A DNA stretch of 64,000 nt from Virgibacillus ndiopensis (GCF_900187325.1 NZ_FZMZ01000005.1:434001-498000), one strand, 5' to 3'. Shown: positions 38,870-48,321, numbered from the stretch's first letter. Notes: a model not told the origin generated them from the sequence alone. Made by a program: numbers and translations.

Positions 38870-39466
38870 AAAACAAATAAAGAAAAGGACAATTGTTAAT
38901 TTATCAGCGATGGCTATCGATTACGGAGTGTAAACCATGAGCCATACGGTTCGAGTAAAGTTGCCATCAACCTGCATACGAAAGCGAGGTTATCCGAATA
39001 TGTACCTAAGTGGTGTCGATTTAATTCCATCAGCCTAGGGCACACCTAGTAAAGCAACGGATCCAGTGGGCGAGGCACGTGACCAACTGGCCACCCAATC
39101 TCCGACAGTCCGTCCTGCCTCGGCGAATGAGATTAATGATTATCAAAATTTAAAAGAATGCTTGCGTTTAAAAACTAACGATGATTTAAACTAGCAATCG
39201 CTTATTATATTTCTTAGTGGATACACATTTTTTTAGGTAAAGAGCAATATAATTCAATCGGATTAGGTTTAAGTTTTTACGACAATATGTAGCATAAAAT
39301 GGGCGTACGCATGGAATTTCAAACTTTACGAGTTAAAGCGGTTGTGAATGGTTTATTATTCCATCCTTCAAATTTTGATGCTACTCCCTTTATTTCAATT
39401 CATTAATAAACTGTTATAAAATGTAAACGTTTTTGAGTAAGTAAGACTAATTTTAGGAGGGAAATA
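38870..39466. other. Decayed coding region
   Basis: Several short frames (for example TDPVGEARDQLATQSPTVRP near 39060-39120) suggest a dead gene on the plus strand, but I cannot name it. The last 20 bases carry the ribosome site for the selenoprotein gene. Confidence 0.35.
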
Positions 39467-40246
39467 ATGATATTAACTAAAATGAAGAATTTTTCATTTA
39501 AGGATTTACAAGGGAAGACTGTGTCAATCAACGATTTTAAAGGAAAAAACATATTAATTTTTATGTGGGCTTCCTGGTGACGGTGCAGGGATCAACTGCC
39601 AGGTTGGCAGGATTTTTATAATAGATATAAGCATCAAAACTTTGAAATTCTATCTGTTTCCGTTGATATTCAAGGTGTAGAAGTTGTAAAACCATATGCA
39701 GCAGATAAGGCATTCACCTCAGTAATTGATGCGGACAATTCATTAGCGAATTATTTTGGATTTAAAATAGTACCGAATGGAATTTTCGTCGATAAAAACG
39801 GTACAATTCGTTTAATTAAACAAGGATTCCATGTTTCAAATCCAATGCATTTGGACGCAGTTGAAAAACTAATACACGGAACAATAGAAAAAGTTATTTT
39901 AGATGATGAATACTATAATCCCTCCAATAATGTTAATAACATAGAAAAGCAACTTTCTGAAACGAAGTTTAAGTTAGGGATGGAATATGCGAATAACGGA
40001 AAAAAAGAAGAAGCATTAAAAGAACTAGACGAGGCTCTCTTTCTTGATACAGATAATTTTCTTATTCGAAAACAACGATGGTATATACGACATCCAGAAA
40101 AATTTTCACCCATTATTGATATTGAATGGCAACAGGAACAATTAAAAAAAGAAAAGGCACAAGAAGCCCTTTTAAAAGATGGATTAGCTTGTGGTCCCGA
40201 AGGTTGTGTACTTCCAGGTACAACTATTAAAAATGAAAATAAATAG
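39467..40246 (+). CDS. TlpA-like thioredoxin-fold selenoprotein with TPR tail
   Basis: 259 residues if TGA at 39578-39580 is read as selenocysteine (residue 38). The start has TAGGAGG 5 bases upstream. Residues ~1-125 form a TlpA/ResA-type thioredoxin domain: FMWASW-Sec-RCRDQLPGWQ, then LSVSVDIQG and the cis-Pro segment IVPNGIFVDKNG. Sec replaces the first active-site Cys and gives a Sec-x-Cys motif, one residue shorter than CxxC. Residues ~145-220 are TPR-like helices (NGKKEEALKELDEALFLDTD), and the tail has CGPEGC. No signal peptide, so it is cytosolic. A 6-bp/GGT-loop hairpin lies right after the TGA. The frame is open and conserved on both sides, which argues against a plain stop. Confidence 0.85.
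39596..39610 (+). promoter_or_regulatory. Putative bacterial SECIS hairpin (TlpA-like gene)
   Basis: CTGCCA-GGT-TGGCAG: perfect 6-bp stem, GGT loop starting 22 nt after the TGA. It lies in coding sequence, as bacterial SECIS elements do, to be bound by SelB. Confidence 0.75.
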
Positions 40247-40371
40247 TTACCAAAAACATTGATATTCTCCAAAAAAATATTGTTAAGATTGATTTATGAA
40301 AATGGAATGAACAATACAAACATCATGAGGTGAAACGAAGTTAATAAAAGGGGAATTCATTTAGGAGAAGG

Positions 40372-40560
40372 AAATGTTTCTCACCAACGTACCTTGGATG
40401 TACCAATGTACTTTTGGACATCTTAAGGAACAATAGCAGATCGATATAGAATTTGGTTTTAAGAAGGGCAATAAGCTCCGAATTTTACATTGTCGAATCC
40501 ACTTGGTAAATGTGTTTCCTGTATGGAGAGTTTGAGAATCTCCGAGTAAGCGCAGAAAAA
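40372..40560 (+). pseudogene. Peroxiredoxin-like N-terminal remnant
   Basis: Broken frames read APNFTLSNPLGK and MESLRISE. The DNA is recognisably similar to the start of the decayed gene at 25980-26550 (the CACCAACGTACC region and the TCCGAATTTTACATT region). Confidence 0.55.
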
Positions 40561-40776
40561 CCGTCAAAAATACTCGATGGAATCAAATCATTCTTGGACG
40601 ATGGTCGACATGGAGAGGTATTAATTTATTGTTGCAATGAATCTGTAGTAATTTTTCATTCTTAAATTAATACAAAACGGGAATAAGTATTTCGAATCTA
40701 GGTATCGTACAAGTAACTATTCAAATCAATAATTTATTGAACTGATTTGAATAAACTTTTTAAGGAGGAAATAAAA

Positions 40777-41220
40777 TTGGCACAACGAATTGATTATTAC
40801 AATGTAGCCCCAGACGCACTTGACATCATTGGAAAAATGGATAAGCATACGCAAACTACAGATATAGACCGTAAACTTCGTGAACTCATTAGACTTCGTG
40901 CTTCTCAAATTAATGGCTGTGCACTTTGTTTGTATATGCACAATACAGCTGCCCTGAAAATGGGTGAAACAGAACAAAGAGTATATTGTATTAGTGCTTG
41001 GGAAGAGTGTGAATTCTATACAGAGGCAGAAAAAGTAGCTTTAGAGTTGACCGAGCACGTAACGTTAATCCCTACAAAACGTGTTCCAGATCAGCTTTAC
41101 CAACGAGTACGTAAACACTATGACGAAAAACAGTATGTTGACCTTGTTCTAATAATTACTCAAATTAACACTTGGAATAGGATTGCTATTGCAATGGGGC
41201 ATACACCAACTGAAAAATAA
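40777..41220 (+). CDS. AhpD-like carboxymuconolactone decarboxylase family protein
   Basis: 147 residues from a TTG at 40777 preceded by AAGGAGG. The active-site motif is in RASQINGCALCLYMHN (C-x-x-C plus His), typical of AhpD-type alkylhydroperoxidases that reduce peroxides or reactivate partners. The following ISAWEECEFYTEAEKVALEL matches the family. It fits the redox island. Confidence 0.9.
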   Translation: MAQRIDYYNVAPDALDIIGKMDKHTQTTDIDRKLRELIRLRASQINGCALCLYMHNTAALKMGETEQRVYCISAWEECEFYTEAEKVALELTEHVTLIPTKRVPDQLYQRVRKHYDEKQYVDLVLIITQINTWNRIAIAMGHTPTEK

Positions 41221-41410
41221 TTACTATCAGCGAACCTCTTTTAGTATTTGTTTCGGATGCATTTAATATTATTTTTACTTTCAGCAATCGGTCGCTTTAA
41301 TGGAAGTAACGGGAAATCCATTGGTCCGAAGGGAAAAATGGAGAAAGACTTTTTAGCCGTTCGATAAATACCAAACTTAACTATCGCTATTGGCGGAGGA
41401 GGAAACAATC

Positions 41411-41881
41411 ATGTTTAAGTTATTCGAAGCTTTCGGTCAAAAAATTGAGACCATCGGAACAAAGTTTTTGTTTATTGCACTGGCCATCGTTTATATTTGG
41501 ATTGGCGCGATGAAATTCACGGTCTACGAAGCAAATGGGATTTCCCCACTTGTAAGCAACAGCCCAGTACTTGGATGGCTTTATAACTATTTTTCAATTC
41601 ATACGTTTTCTTCTCTATTGGGCATATTAGAATTATTAGTCGGTCTACTCATTCTCAGCCGCTTTGTGTCTGCAAAGCTGTCAGCTGTTGGAGCGTTTCT
41701 TTCCTGCATTCTATTTCTGACGACACTGAGTTTCATGGTCTCAACACCGGGTGTTTTTGAGCCGAGCCTCGGTTTCCCCGCCCTTTCTGTGGCGCCGGGT
41801 CAATTTCTGTTGAAGGATCTAGTCTTTCTGGGCGCTTCAGTGTTTGCCTTGGGCGAGTCACTGAAGGCGGCTAGACGTTGA
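41411..41881 (+). CDS. DUF417 membrane protein (RclC/YkgB-like)
   Basis: 156 residues with four helices and the family motifs YIWIGAMKFTVYEANGISPL and SPVLGW, ending GQFLLKDLVFLGAS. In E. coli the relative RclC helps survive hypochlorous acid. GGAGGAGG precedes the ATG. The 3' half is GC-rich compared with its neighbours, suggesting recent acquisition. Confidence 0.85.
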   Translation: MFKLFEAFGQKIETIGTKFLFIALAIVYIWIGAMKFTVYEANGISPLVSNSPVLGWLYNYFSIHTFSSLLGILELLVGLLILSRFVSAKLSAVGAFLSCILFLTTLSFMVSTPGVFEPSLGFPALSVAPGQFLLKDLVFLGASVFALGESLKAARR

Positions 41882-42115
41882 ACGTTTCATGAAACACGTG
41901 AGATGCGCTATCCGGATGTAGGAAAATAAACAGATCATTTGATGGTTCCGAATGTTTATGATTTGTTTCAATTTATTAAAGGTACATCGTGTATTCTAAA
42001 AAAAAAATCAATTTATATGACGAATATGAAGCTATAATATATAAATTAAGGATAATATAAATCAGGCATCTTGTAATCGATGTGCCACGATTTATATTTT
42101 TTTTAGGTGATGAGA

Positions 42116-42751
42116 TTGGAAACCGTAACATTTGGAATGGGTTGCTTTTGGTGGCCAGAGGCGCGTTTTGGATACCATTCAGGGATTCTTAGAACGAAAG
42201 TCGGGTAAGGAGGTGGAAAAGAAGGTCAACTGACCTCGAAAAACACGCTGGACTACACGGAGGTTTTACAAGTCCAGTTTAACACAGAGTTTTTAAGCTT
42301 AGAGCAAATCGTAAATCAATTTTTTAAGCAACATAATACAACAAGAGCACCTCGTTCCATGAAGTATCGATCTTTATTGTTGTTTGAAAACGAAGAGCAG
42401 AAGAGTGAAATGCTTCAAAAATTAGAAGAGATTAAACATATCCATGGGAACAGCTATACCTCTGTGGAGCCCCTACATTCATTTTACGAAGCAGGCCTTC
42501 ATCATCAAAAGTATTACCTTCAGAGGTGGAAACCGGTCTATGAGAAGTGGCAGGATCTACATGTTGAAAAAGAGTCACTAGTTGAATCAACCTTAGCTGC
42601 TAGGCTAAATGGTCTTTCAAAGGGTTGTGGTTCACTAGAAGAACTGATGCAAGAGTATCCGGATTCAGCCTACGATTCACTTTATTCGGTTATCCGGGAA
42701 GTGAGTGAGAATTTGAAAGAGCACTCAGAGGATATGTGTGGGTTAGATTAA
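42116..42751 (+). pseudogene. MsrA-like paralogue with internal TAA
   Basis: From TTG at 42116 (GGTGATGAGA upstream) the frame reads TVTFGMGCFWWPEARFG, the MsrA active-site region, then KVG-TAA-GG at codon 31, where MsrA proteins have KVGYAGG or similar. The frame stays open for 180 more codons (SLEQIVNQFFKQHNTTRAPR is MsrA-like, and the C-terminal 80 residues are helical). A single Tyr-to-stop change (TAT/TAC to TAA) fits. TAA cannot be Sec. It is either a new pseudogene or a base error. Confidence 0.78.
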
Positions 42752-42764
42752 TAGAAAAGAATGA

Positions 42765-42795
42765 AAAGCAGCCCTGTTATTAGGGCTGCTTTAAC
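42765..42795. terminator. Bidirectional terminator
   Basis: AAAGCAGCCCT pairs perfectly with AGGGCTGCTTT around a 6-nt loop. Confidence 0.9.
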
Positions 42796-43010
42796 TTATA
42801 GGTTTCTTAAAGCACTTAAAACGTCATAAGGCTCCAAACGAGACATGAAGTTAGGACTGACATACCTAAAGCGAATTTCACCTGTTTCTTCAATCATAAA
42901 CGTAGACGGTACTGGTATGATCCAGTTTGCTTTACCATTGAAGGATTCTAAATATAAGCATATATTTAAATAGGCATCTTTCCACAAGAGCTTGAACAAA
43001 TGCGCGCAGG
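42796..43010 (-). pseudogene. Peroxiredoxin-like C-terminal remnant
   Basis: Reads NICLYLESFNGKANWIIPVP, STFMIEETGEIRFRYVS and RLEPYDVLSALRNL, the C-terminus of AhpC/TSA-like redoxins. The active-site half is missing. Confidence 0.7.
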
Positions 43011-43099
43011 TGGCATCATAAAACGATGGAGAGCTGGCTTCCTTGCATAGAAATCTATGCTCACAGAGGCTCCTTGTCTAGCCTTCTAATTATAATAAA

Positions 43100-43716
43100 T
43101 TAGGCATCTACGTCTCTCTCTTTTAAATGGGCCGCAATTGTATCAGCAAACAGCTGGAGCCATTACCCCACCGATGATAAATGGATCTGACATTCCCATA
43201 TCTACAACCTTACCTATTGTTGCTGAAATTATATTAGGACCATTGTCTTCTCTTGTGATTAGAGCTAGGCCAGCACCAGTTACGGTCCATTGGGCTGTTG
43301 GTGGCTTTTGACCACCGTATTCTGTGGGTTGACGAAATTGCTTTTCGACTGCATATTATGGCTAGCACTTCCGCTTAGTATATAATTAGCACCTTTGCCA
43401 TTAATAAGAAATGCTGATAATGCTAAACTCTCCATCGATGTCGCACAAGCACTAAAAAATCCAAATTAGGCAAGACCCATTGTTTTGGCATAAAAAAATT
43501 GGACTATTTTTAACTGCGAACTGACAAGCTTCCTCCATCATTTTTTGTTGTGGTTGTGCTTTTTCAAACGATGCTTGCTTTAACCAGATATCGTCATGAA
43601 AGTAGATCAAAGTCATTAGGAATATTCCCATTAGCTTCAAAAGGACCACCTACAGTGGCAGTTGAAAGGATAGTTGGTTTATTTTTAAAAATCCAGGTTC
43701 AATGTCCAGTTAGCAT
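43100..43716 (-). pseudogene. spoVAD: spoVAD remnant
   Basis: Starts MLTGHWTWIFKNKPTILSTA and VGGPFEANGNIPNDFD as in SpoVAD, continues FEKAQPQQKMMEEAC, then breaks. The C-terminus reads GKVVDMGMSDPFIIGGVMAP and ends KERDVDA at 43100. Much of the middle is deleted or shifted. Intact SpoVAD binds dipicolinic acid during its import into the developing spore. Its ATG overlaps the spoVAC stop. Confidence 0.82.
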
Positions 43717-44194
43717 TACAATCCACCCCATTGAATTAAAATTGTTTTTATTAAGGCAACGATAAATGCAGAGAAGACACCAAATTCGATTACAGATCCA
43801 GCTAATTTGAAAATGTTTCCTCCAACTCCAAGGACAAATCCTTCTGTTCGATGTTCAATTGCAGCGGAGATTACAGCATTACGAAATCCTGTAACTGATA
43901 CCGCGGAACCACCGCCAGCAAATTGTCGAATTCGATTATAAATTCCGAATCCAGTTAAAAGCATTGTAATAAAAATAAGTGTAGCTGAAGTAGGATTTCC
44001 TGCAGTTTGTTCCGTAAAATCAAAAAAATAAATGTAAGTAGTTGATATTAGTTGACCGAGAAATCAAATAAATCCACCTACAAGAAATGTTTTATACAAT
44101 TTTTTAGTATTGGCCGTTTGACTTCTCTTTGTTGCTGGAAAGCTTGATACTCTTGAGATGATGGTGGTAAATTCTTCTTTTTCTTATCTGTCAT
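43716..44194 (-). pseudogene. spoVAC: spoVAC remnant
   Basis: Starts MTDKKKKNLPPSSQEYQAF at 44194, has frame breaks in the first two helices, then a clean stretch GFGIYNRIRQFAGGGSAVSV, EHRTEGFVLGVGGNIFKLAG. SpoVAC is a membrane channel for dipicolinic acid. Upstream and downstream genes match the operon type. Confidence 0.85.
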
Positions 44195-44214
44195 TTTCAA
44201 ATCCACTCTTTTCG

Positions 44215-44665
44215 TTATGTTTGTTCCTTCATTAAGTTAATAATGTGTTTCGATTTCTTTTTTATCTGTTTGTTTGAAATATCCTTATCTTTAATTTCTT
44301 TTTCAAGAGACTCGAGTACAAGTATAATTTCTTGTCAGTTGAAAGTTCTATTTTTATGTTTGGGTATTTTTTCTTTAGTTCTTTTGCATATTTTTTACGT
44401 ATATCCGTTAGTTGAAATCGTTTATTATGATGAACTTTAATAGCTACAACTAAATCTTTATCCGAAATGACGCGTTGATAGACGTTATTTCATCATGTTT
44501 ACTAAGAGTTTTTTGCCTTATTTACCTTTTGTTGGTCGACAAATTTATTATTAGCAATTTTGGTGTATTCAACGTCTTGAACGTCATTTTTGGCTACGTT
44601 AGATTCACTTTCAGGACTACAACCAAATAAAAAAACATCAGTCCAAAATATATAATAAGTCGTTT
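44215..44665 (-). pseudogene. YhcN/YlaJ-type lipoprotein remnant
   Basis: Frames on the minus strand read LFGCSPESESNVAKNDVQD, IANNKFVDQQKVNKAKNS and AIKVHHNKRFQLTDIRKKYA, resembling the sporulation lipoprotein found upstream of spoVAC in spoVA2mob operons. At least three frame changes are present. Confidence 0.6.
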
Positions 44666-44739
44666 AACGTAAATGTTGATCACCTTCTGTATGGATATGT
44701 AGGAGCGAGGTTGTAACTCATCCAACCTCGCAAAATCCT

Positions 44740-44946
44740 TTATTGTTGTTTGTATTGTGGTTCTTCTTGTTCTATTTGCGTAACTCTCGGTTCTACATTT
44801 TGTAATATTGCTTGTGTTTGCGTTGCAGCATCTTGGTATAGTTGTTTTGCTTGTTTATTTTGTGTTTGAAGGGCAAATTGTTCGAAGCTTGCTTGAGCGC
44901 TTTTTAGTCCAGCAATAGTTTGTTTAACTTGTGAAGCAACCGTCAT
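44740..44946 (-). CDS. DUF1657 protein
   Basis: 68 residues, entirely helical: MTVASQVKQTIAGLKSAQAS, FEQFALQTQNKQAKQLYQDA, then a Gln-rich tail. DUF1657 genes open (and recur inside) the mobile spoVA2mob operon. This one is intact, with GGAGG before the ATG, while the genes after it are broken. Confidence 0.9.
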   Translation of the reverse strand: MTVASQVKQTIAGLKSAQASFEQFALQTQNKQAKQLYQDAATQTQAILQNVEPRVTQIEQEEPQYKQQ

Positions 44947-45178
44947 GAATTTTCCTCCTTTTTTAACCTATCTTTCATTAGTTATAATTGTATTTTGTTT
45001 ATATAAATATACTCTTTGTTTTTTCCCTATATATGTTTAAATTGTATATAATAAGAAAAATGTCTGACAAATAATTTTAAACATTTAACTGAATTGTTTC
45101 GTCACATATAGTAAGGGGCTTTTGGAGATGCAATAAATATGAAGAAAATAAAAATAGGGGTCGACGCTGCTAAAATTC

Positions 45179-45574
45179 CTAACTAACAGGGGGGACGTAT
45201 GTTTTGATTGTGGAGCAAGGTTTTGTACTGGTAAAGGTCTTTTCAAGACTTGCTTGTTGAATCCAATCTATAAGCCTGTTAGTAACAGAACGACTGACAT
45301 CCATATCAGGAAGATCTTCAAAGAAGGTTTCTTTGCATTCCAGACATCTGTACCGTTGTCGTTTAGTAATTAAGCCTACACGTTTTCCGTGCATAGGCAG
45401 ATCAAAGAATAGTTGATCTTTCTTACCATGCTTGTAAAGATTAGGAAATGTGCCGCATTTAGGACAATGTGAAGGTGGTGGAGTATTTGACTTTATTAAG
45501 AATCTGTAATCATATTCACTCTCTTTCATATCAAGAATCTCAAAGTTTGACAGGTTAATCATATTGGGTAACAT
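45179..45574 (-). pseudogene. ISL3-family transposase, N-terminal fragment
   Basis: The first ~110 residues of an ISL3 transposase, including the zinc-ribbon (HCPKCGTFPNLYKHG, then YRCLECKETFFEDLP). The frame is lost near 45215 and the catalytic part is missing. Confidence 0.85.
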
Positions 45575-45671
45575 TTATTCTATCCTTTTCTCAAGTTGGG
45601 CATTGGGATTATCGTGTGGAAAAGTTAGTATCACAAATTTCTTCAAACACCACATTAATATTAATATCCAA

Positions 45672-46286
45672 TTATATAAATACTTTTTTTCTTATCATGG
45701 TTTCTGCAATGCATAAACTGATCACCCAGCATAACCATACAGCAATTGTGTAGGAAGTACCATATGAAAATTGCAAGGCATTGTGTGAAATGGCCACAAT
45801 GATGTAGATGATCATATTGGCAAAGGCAAGAAAGAAGCTTCTTGACATCCATGAACTATGCTTTATCACGTTTTTTCTTCTAATATTGATATAGCCTAGA
45901 ATTGTTGTACCAAACCATAGTGTATTTAAAACGAGAAATCCAATGGTGCTCAACCATCCTCCTGTTGCAAAAAAAGAAACATAAACACCAGGGATAAAAT
46001 TTAACAAAATAGACAGCGAATAGACTCGACCATTCCAACGATGAAATTGGATAGATTTAATTCGTAATTTCTTGATCACACCCAAGGGTCCAGTGATAAG
46101 GGAGATAATAGCAAAAATTATATGTAACCTGATCATAAGTATCCACAACGATTCGTTAGTTAGAACTTCATCTTTTTTAGCAAGAAAATCCTGAAAAGTG
46201 GGATCAACCATGAAGTTTTTTGAAAATGTATGCATGACCCACATGAACGACACGATTAAAAAAATGATCCAAATGTTCTTTTTCAT
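45672..46286 (-). CDS. DUF2306 membrane protein
   Basis: 204 residues with about six helices. IRLHIIFAIISLITGPLGVI and FHRWNGRVYSLSIL match DUF2306, where conserved His residues in membrane helices hint at haem or metal binding. It is the third gene of a minus-strand group with DUF2269 and the DJ-1-type gene (25 bp gap). Confidence 0.85.
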   Translation of the reverse strand: MKKNIWIIFLIVSFMWVMHTFSKNFMVDPTFQDFLAKKDEVLTNESLWILMIRLHIIFAIISLITGPLGVIKKLRIKSIQFHRWNGRVYSLSILLNFIPGVYVSFFATGGWLSTIGFLVLNTLWFGTTILGYINIRRKNVIKHSSWMSRSFFLAFANMIIYIIVAISHNALQFSYGTSYTIAVWLCWVISLCIAETMIRKKVFI

Positions 46287-46311
46287 TTATCGTTATCCTT
46301 TCCTCTTATAT

Positions 46312-46746
46312 TTAGGCAAATAAACCACGATTTGTCATAACAAAAACAACAGTAAAAATAAGCACAAATGTAAACCAACCGAGTGTATTAAGTTTGGCCT
46401 TATTTCGTTGTAACGCATTTTCAGGATCCTCTGCAAGAATGACTCGTTTCAAGTTATTTTGTATCATACCTATCAAAGCACCAATAAGCATAAGCAGGAT
46501 TAATGATAGCACCACCCATAACAAAGAAGGATAAGTGGCATATCCCATTACCATCCACCCTCCTGTAATGATTAACAAAATTAATGCATAATGGCCAAAG
46601 CGGGTAAAGCCTACCAATGTTTTAACAGATATTTTTAATTCATTACCTGAACGTGACAAAAGAGATTTAAACGCAACTGGAAAAGCTAGAAAACTACCGA
46701 GCAATAAAGCACCTATTACATGAAAAAATACAATAAATGAATACAT
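46312..46746 (-). CDS. DUF2269 membrane protein
   Basis: 144 residues with four helices. It begins MYSFIVFFHVIGALLLGSF, with a His in helix 1 as in the DUF2269 family. GGAG precedes the ATG at 46746; the longer frame to 46782 would run into the preceding gene. Function unknown. Confidence 0.85.
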   Translation of the reverse strand: MYSFIVFFHVIGALLLGSFLAFPVAFKSLLSRSGNELKISVKTLVGFTRFGHYALILLIITGGWMVMGYATYPSLLWVVLSLILLMLIGALIGMIQNNLKRVILAEDPENALQRNKAKLNTLGWFTFVLIFTVVFVMTNRGLFA

Positions 46747-46762
46747 AACTACAACTCCATTC

Positions 46763-47767
46763 TTAAGAAATACGATGTCCAATTAATTTTGATGAGGGAA
46801 GCATACCAGCCTTTGCTTCACCATACATACTGTTTCCATCTACAGAAACGATAAATTTTAAAGAAAGTCTTATAGGCTTCTTCACTTTCATAGACCACTT
46901 TAATTGATTCCCTTCCTGTACAATATTGTTCAAAGTGACAATATCTTCTCCTTGCTTTGCAATTCCCGCTATACGACCATCTTCAGAAGATAAATTTAAT
47001 AAAACGGAAAGATCGCCAATAGGAGTGGAAATTGTAGTCTCCCATTTTCCTTGGAAATTAAAGCTCTTATCAGTTTGATTTGAGGAACGGGAACTTGTTG
47101 CTTCCATTGGATTTTCATGTTTGCTTTCTTTAGGTGCATTTCCTTCAGCTTTCCAAACTGTGCCCCTGCGCTCGTACTCAAATAGTTTTTCCACAGCATG
47201 TGCTATACGAGGACCTAACTCTCGCTCAACTAAATAAAGCGCAACATCAAGTCCCGAAGTAACGACACCACCAGTGATAAGATCTCCATCGTCTACAACC
47301 CGGGCATGAACCGGAAACGTATTCGTAGCTTGCAAAAGCCCCATTCCCAAATGGTGTGTAACGGCATGACGGCCTTCTAGCAGACCATCCATGGCTAATA
47401 GGAGAGAACCGCCACAAACTGTGGAAAGCAAGATATCAGGTTTCCGAATTGCTTCTTTTAATACATTACTTAATTCTGTTTCCGTTGCTTGTTTTATTCT
47501 TACTGGTATTGAATCTGGTCCATTATCATCAACAGAACCAGATGCCCCTGGAACAAGAATGATTCCTTTAGAGGATAAATCAATTTTGCCGCTTGCTTGG
47601 AGCTGTAACTGATTTACTCCACTCATCACCATTCGTTCACCTTCAGCGGAAACTAGTTTAACTATTATGTCCTCATTTGAGTACATTCCAGCTGCATTAA
47701 ACACTTCATAAGGAGCAATTACATCCAATAAATCAAATCCATCAAACAACACAATTTGAACATTCAT
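46763..47767 (-). CDS. DJ-1/PfpI-type protein with C-terminal beta-domain
   Basis: 334 residues. Residues ~1-190 form a DJ-1/PfpI domain (VLFDGFDLLDVIAPYEVF, with the nucleophile elbow Cys in LLSTVCGGSLLLA), close to isocyanide hydratase/GlxA-type proteins. After a Ser-rich linker, residues ~225-334 (GKWETTISTPIGDLSVLLNL, GEAKAGMLPSSKLIGHRIS) look like a small ligand-binding beta-domain. The fusion is unusual. The GGAGG site fits the start at 47767. Confidence 0.82.
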   Translation of the reverse strand: MNVQIVLFDGFDLLDVIAPYEVFNAAGMYSNEDIIVKLVSAEGERMVMSGVNQLQLQASGKIDLSSKGIILVPGASGSVDDNGPDSIPVRIKQATETELSNVLKEAIRKPDILLSTVCGGSLLLAMDGLLEGRHAVTHHLGMGLLQATNTFPVHARVVDDGDLITGGVVTSGLDVALYLVERELGPRIAHAVEKLFEYERRGTVWKAEGNAPKESKHENPMEATSSRSSNQTDKSFNFQGKWETTISTPIGDLSVLLNLSSEDGRIAGIAKQGEDIVTLNNIVQEGNQLKWSMKVKKPIRLSLKFIVSVDGNSMYGEAKAGMLPSSKLIGHRIS

Positions 47768-47848
47768 ACACACATTGCCTCCATTTTTTAAAATTTTAAT
47801 CAAGTTTTCTAGCAATTAATTTGACCCCGTGCTACAAGAAGCGTTCTT

Positions 47849-48070
47849 TTATTTAGTAAGAAGCCCTTTCAACCTTTGATACTCAGCTTCATTAATTTCT
47901 CCCTTGGCTAACCGATTTTTAAGAATCATGGTTATGTCCCTGTCTTTCTGACTGGAATCTTTATAGCGACAGCGAATTTCAAAGATTTGAACCGCCATAA
48001 AGCAGAAAAGTGTAAGGCAAAACAAAGCACCGAATGGAAAGAATGAGAAACTGTGAGTTTCGAAACCCAT
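47849..48070 (-). CDS. Small SHOCT-domain membrane protein
   Basis: 73 residues: one membrane helix (FPFGALFCLTLFCFMAVQIF) and a C-terminal SHOCT motif (RLAKGEINEAEYQRLKGLL). GGGGG precedes the ATG. It is the first gene of the minus-strand group, 252 bp from the divergent response regulator. Confidence 0.85.
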   Translation of the reverse strand: MGFETHSFSFFPFGALFCLTLFCFMAVQIFEIRCRYKDSSQKDRDITMILKNRLAKGEINEAEYQRLKGLLTK

Positions 48071-48191
48071 TTGTGTAACCCCCTTCGAGTAATAAAAGTA
48101 AGGCGAAACACTTTATTTATAGTGAATATTCGCCGATCGTTTCACAATTAAACAATAACCTTTAAGTGTCTCAAATGATGGTACAAAAAGG

Positions 48192-48218
48192 TCACAAAAC
48201 AATCACAATCCATCACAA
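48192..48218. promoter_or_regulatory. Phased TCACAA direct repeats
   Basis: TCACAA occurs at 48192, 48203 and 48213, i.e. at 11- and 10-bp steps, in the intergenic region between the SHOCT gene and the OmpR-type regulator. Direct repeats at helical spacing are the usual binding sites of OmpR/PhoB regulators. Confidence 0.6.
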
Positions 48219-48321
48219 AAAAGTGATGTGAAGTCATCATTGTTGAAACAGTGATATACTGAAAGTAGATTTCGATGGAAGGTTCGTTTCTTTTACTAGC
48301 GTGAAGGGTAGGTAGGATTTT

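Noticed and set aside
42206-42208. TAA in the MsrA-like frame considered as recoding.
   Set aside because: Only UGA is decoded by the Sec system; no suppressor evidence for TAA.
44243-44440. Plus-strand frame within the spoVA region.
   Set aside because: It is the complement of the decayed lipoprotein gene and has only hydrophobic shadow coding.
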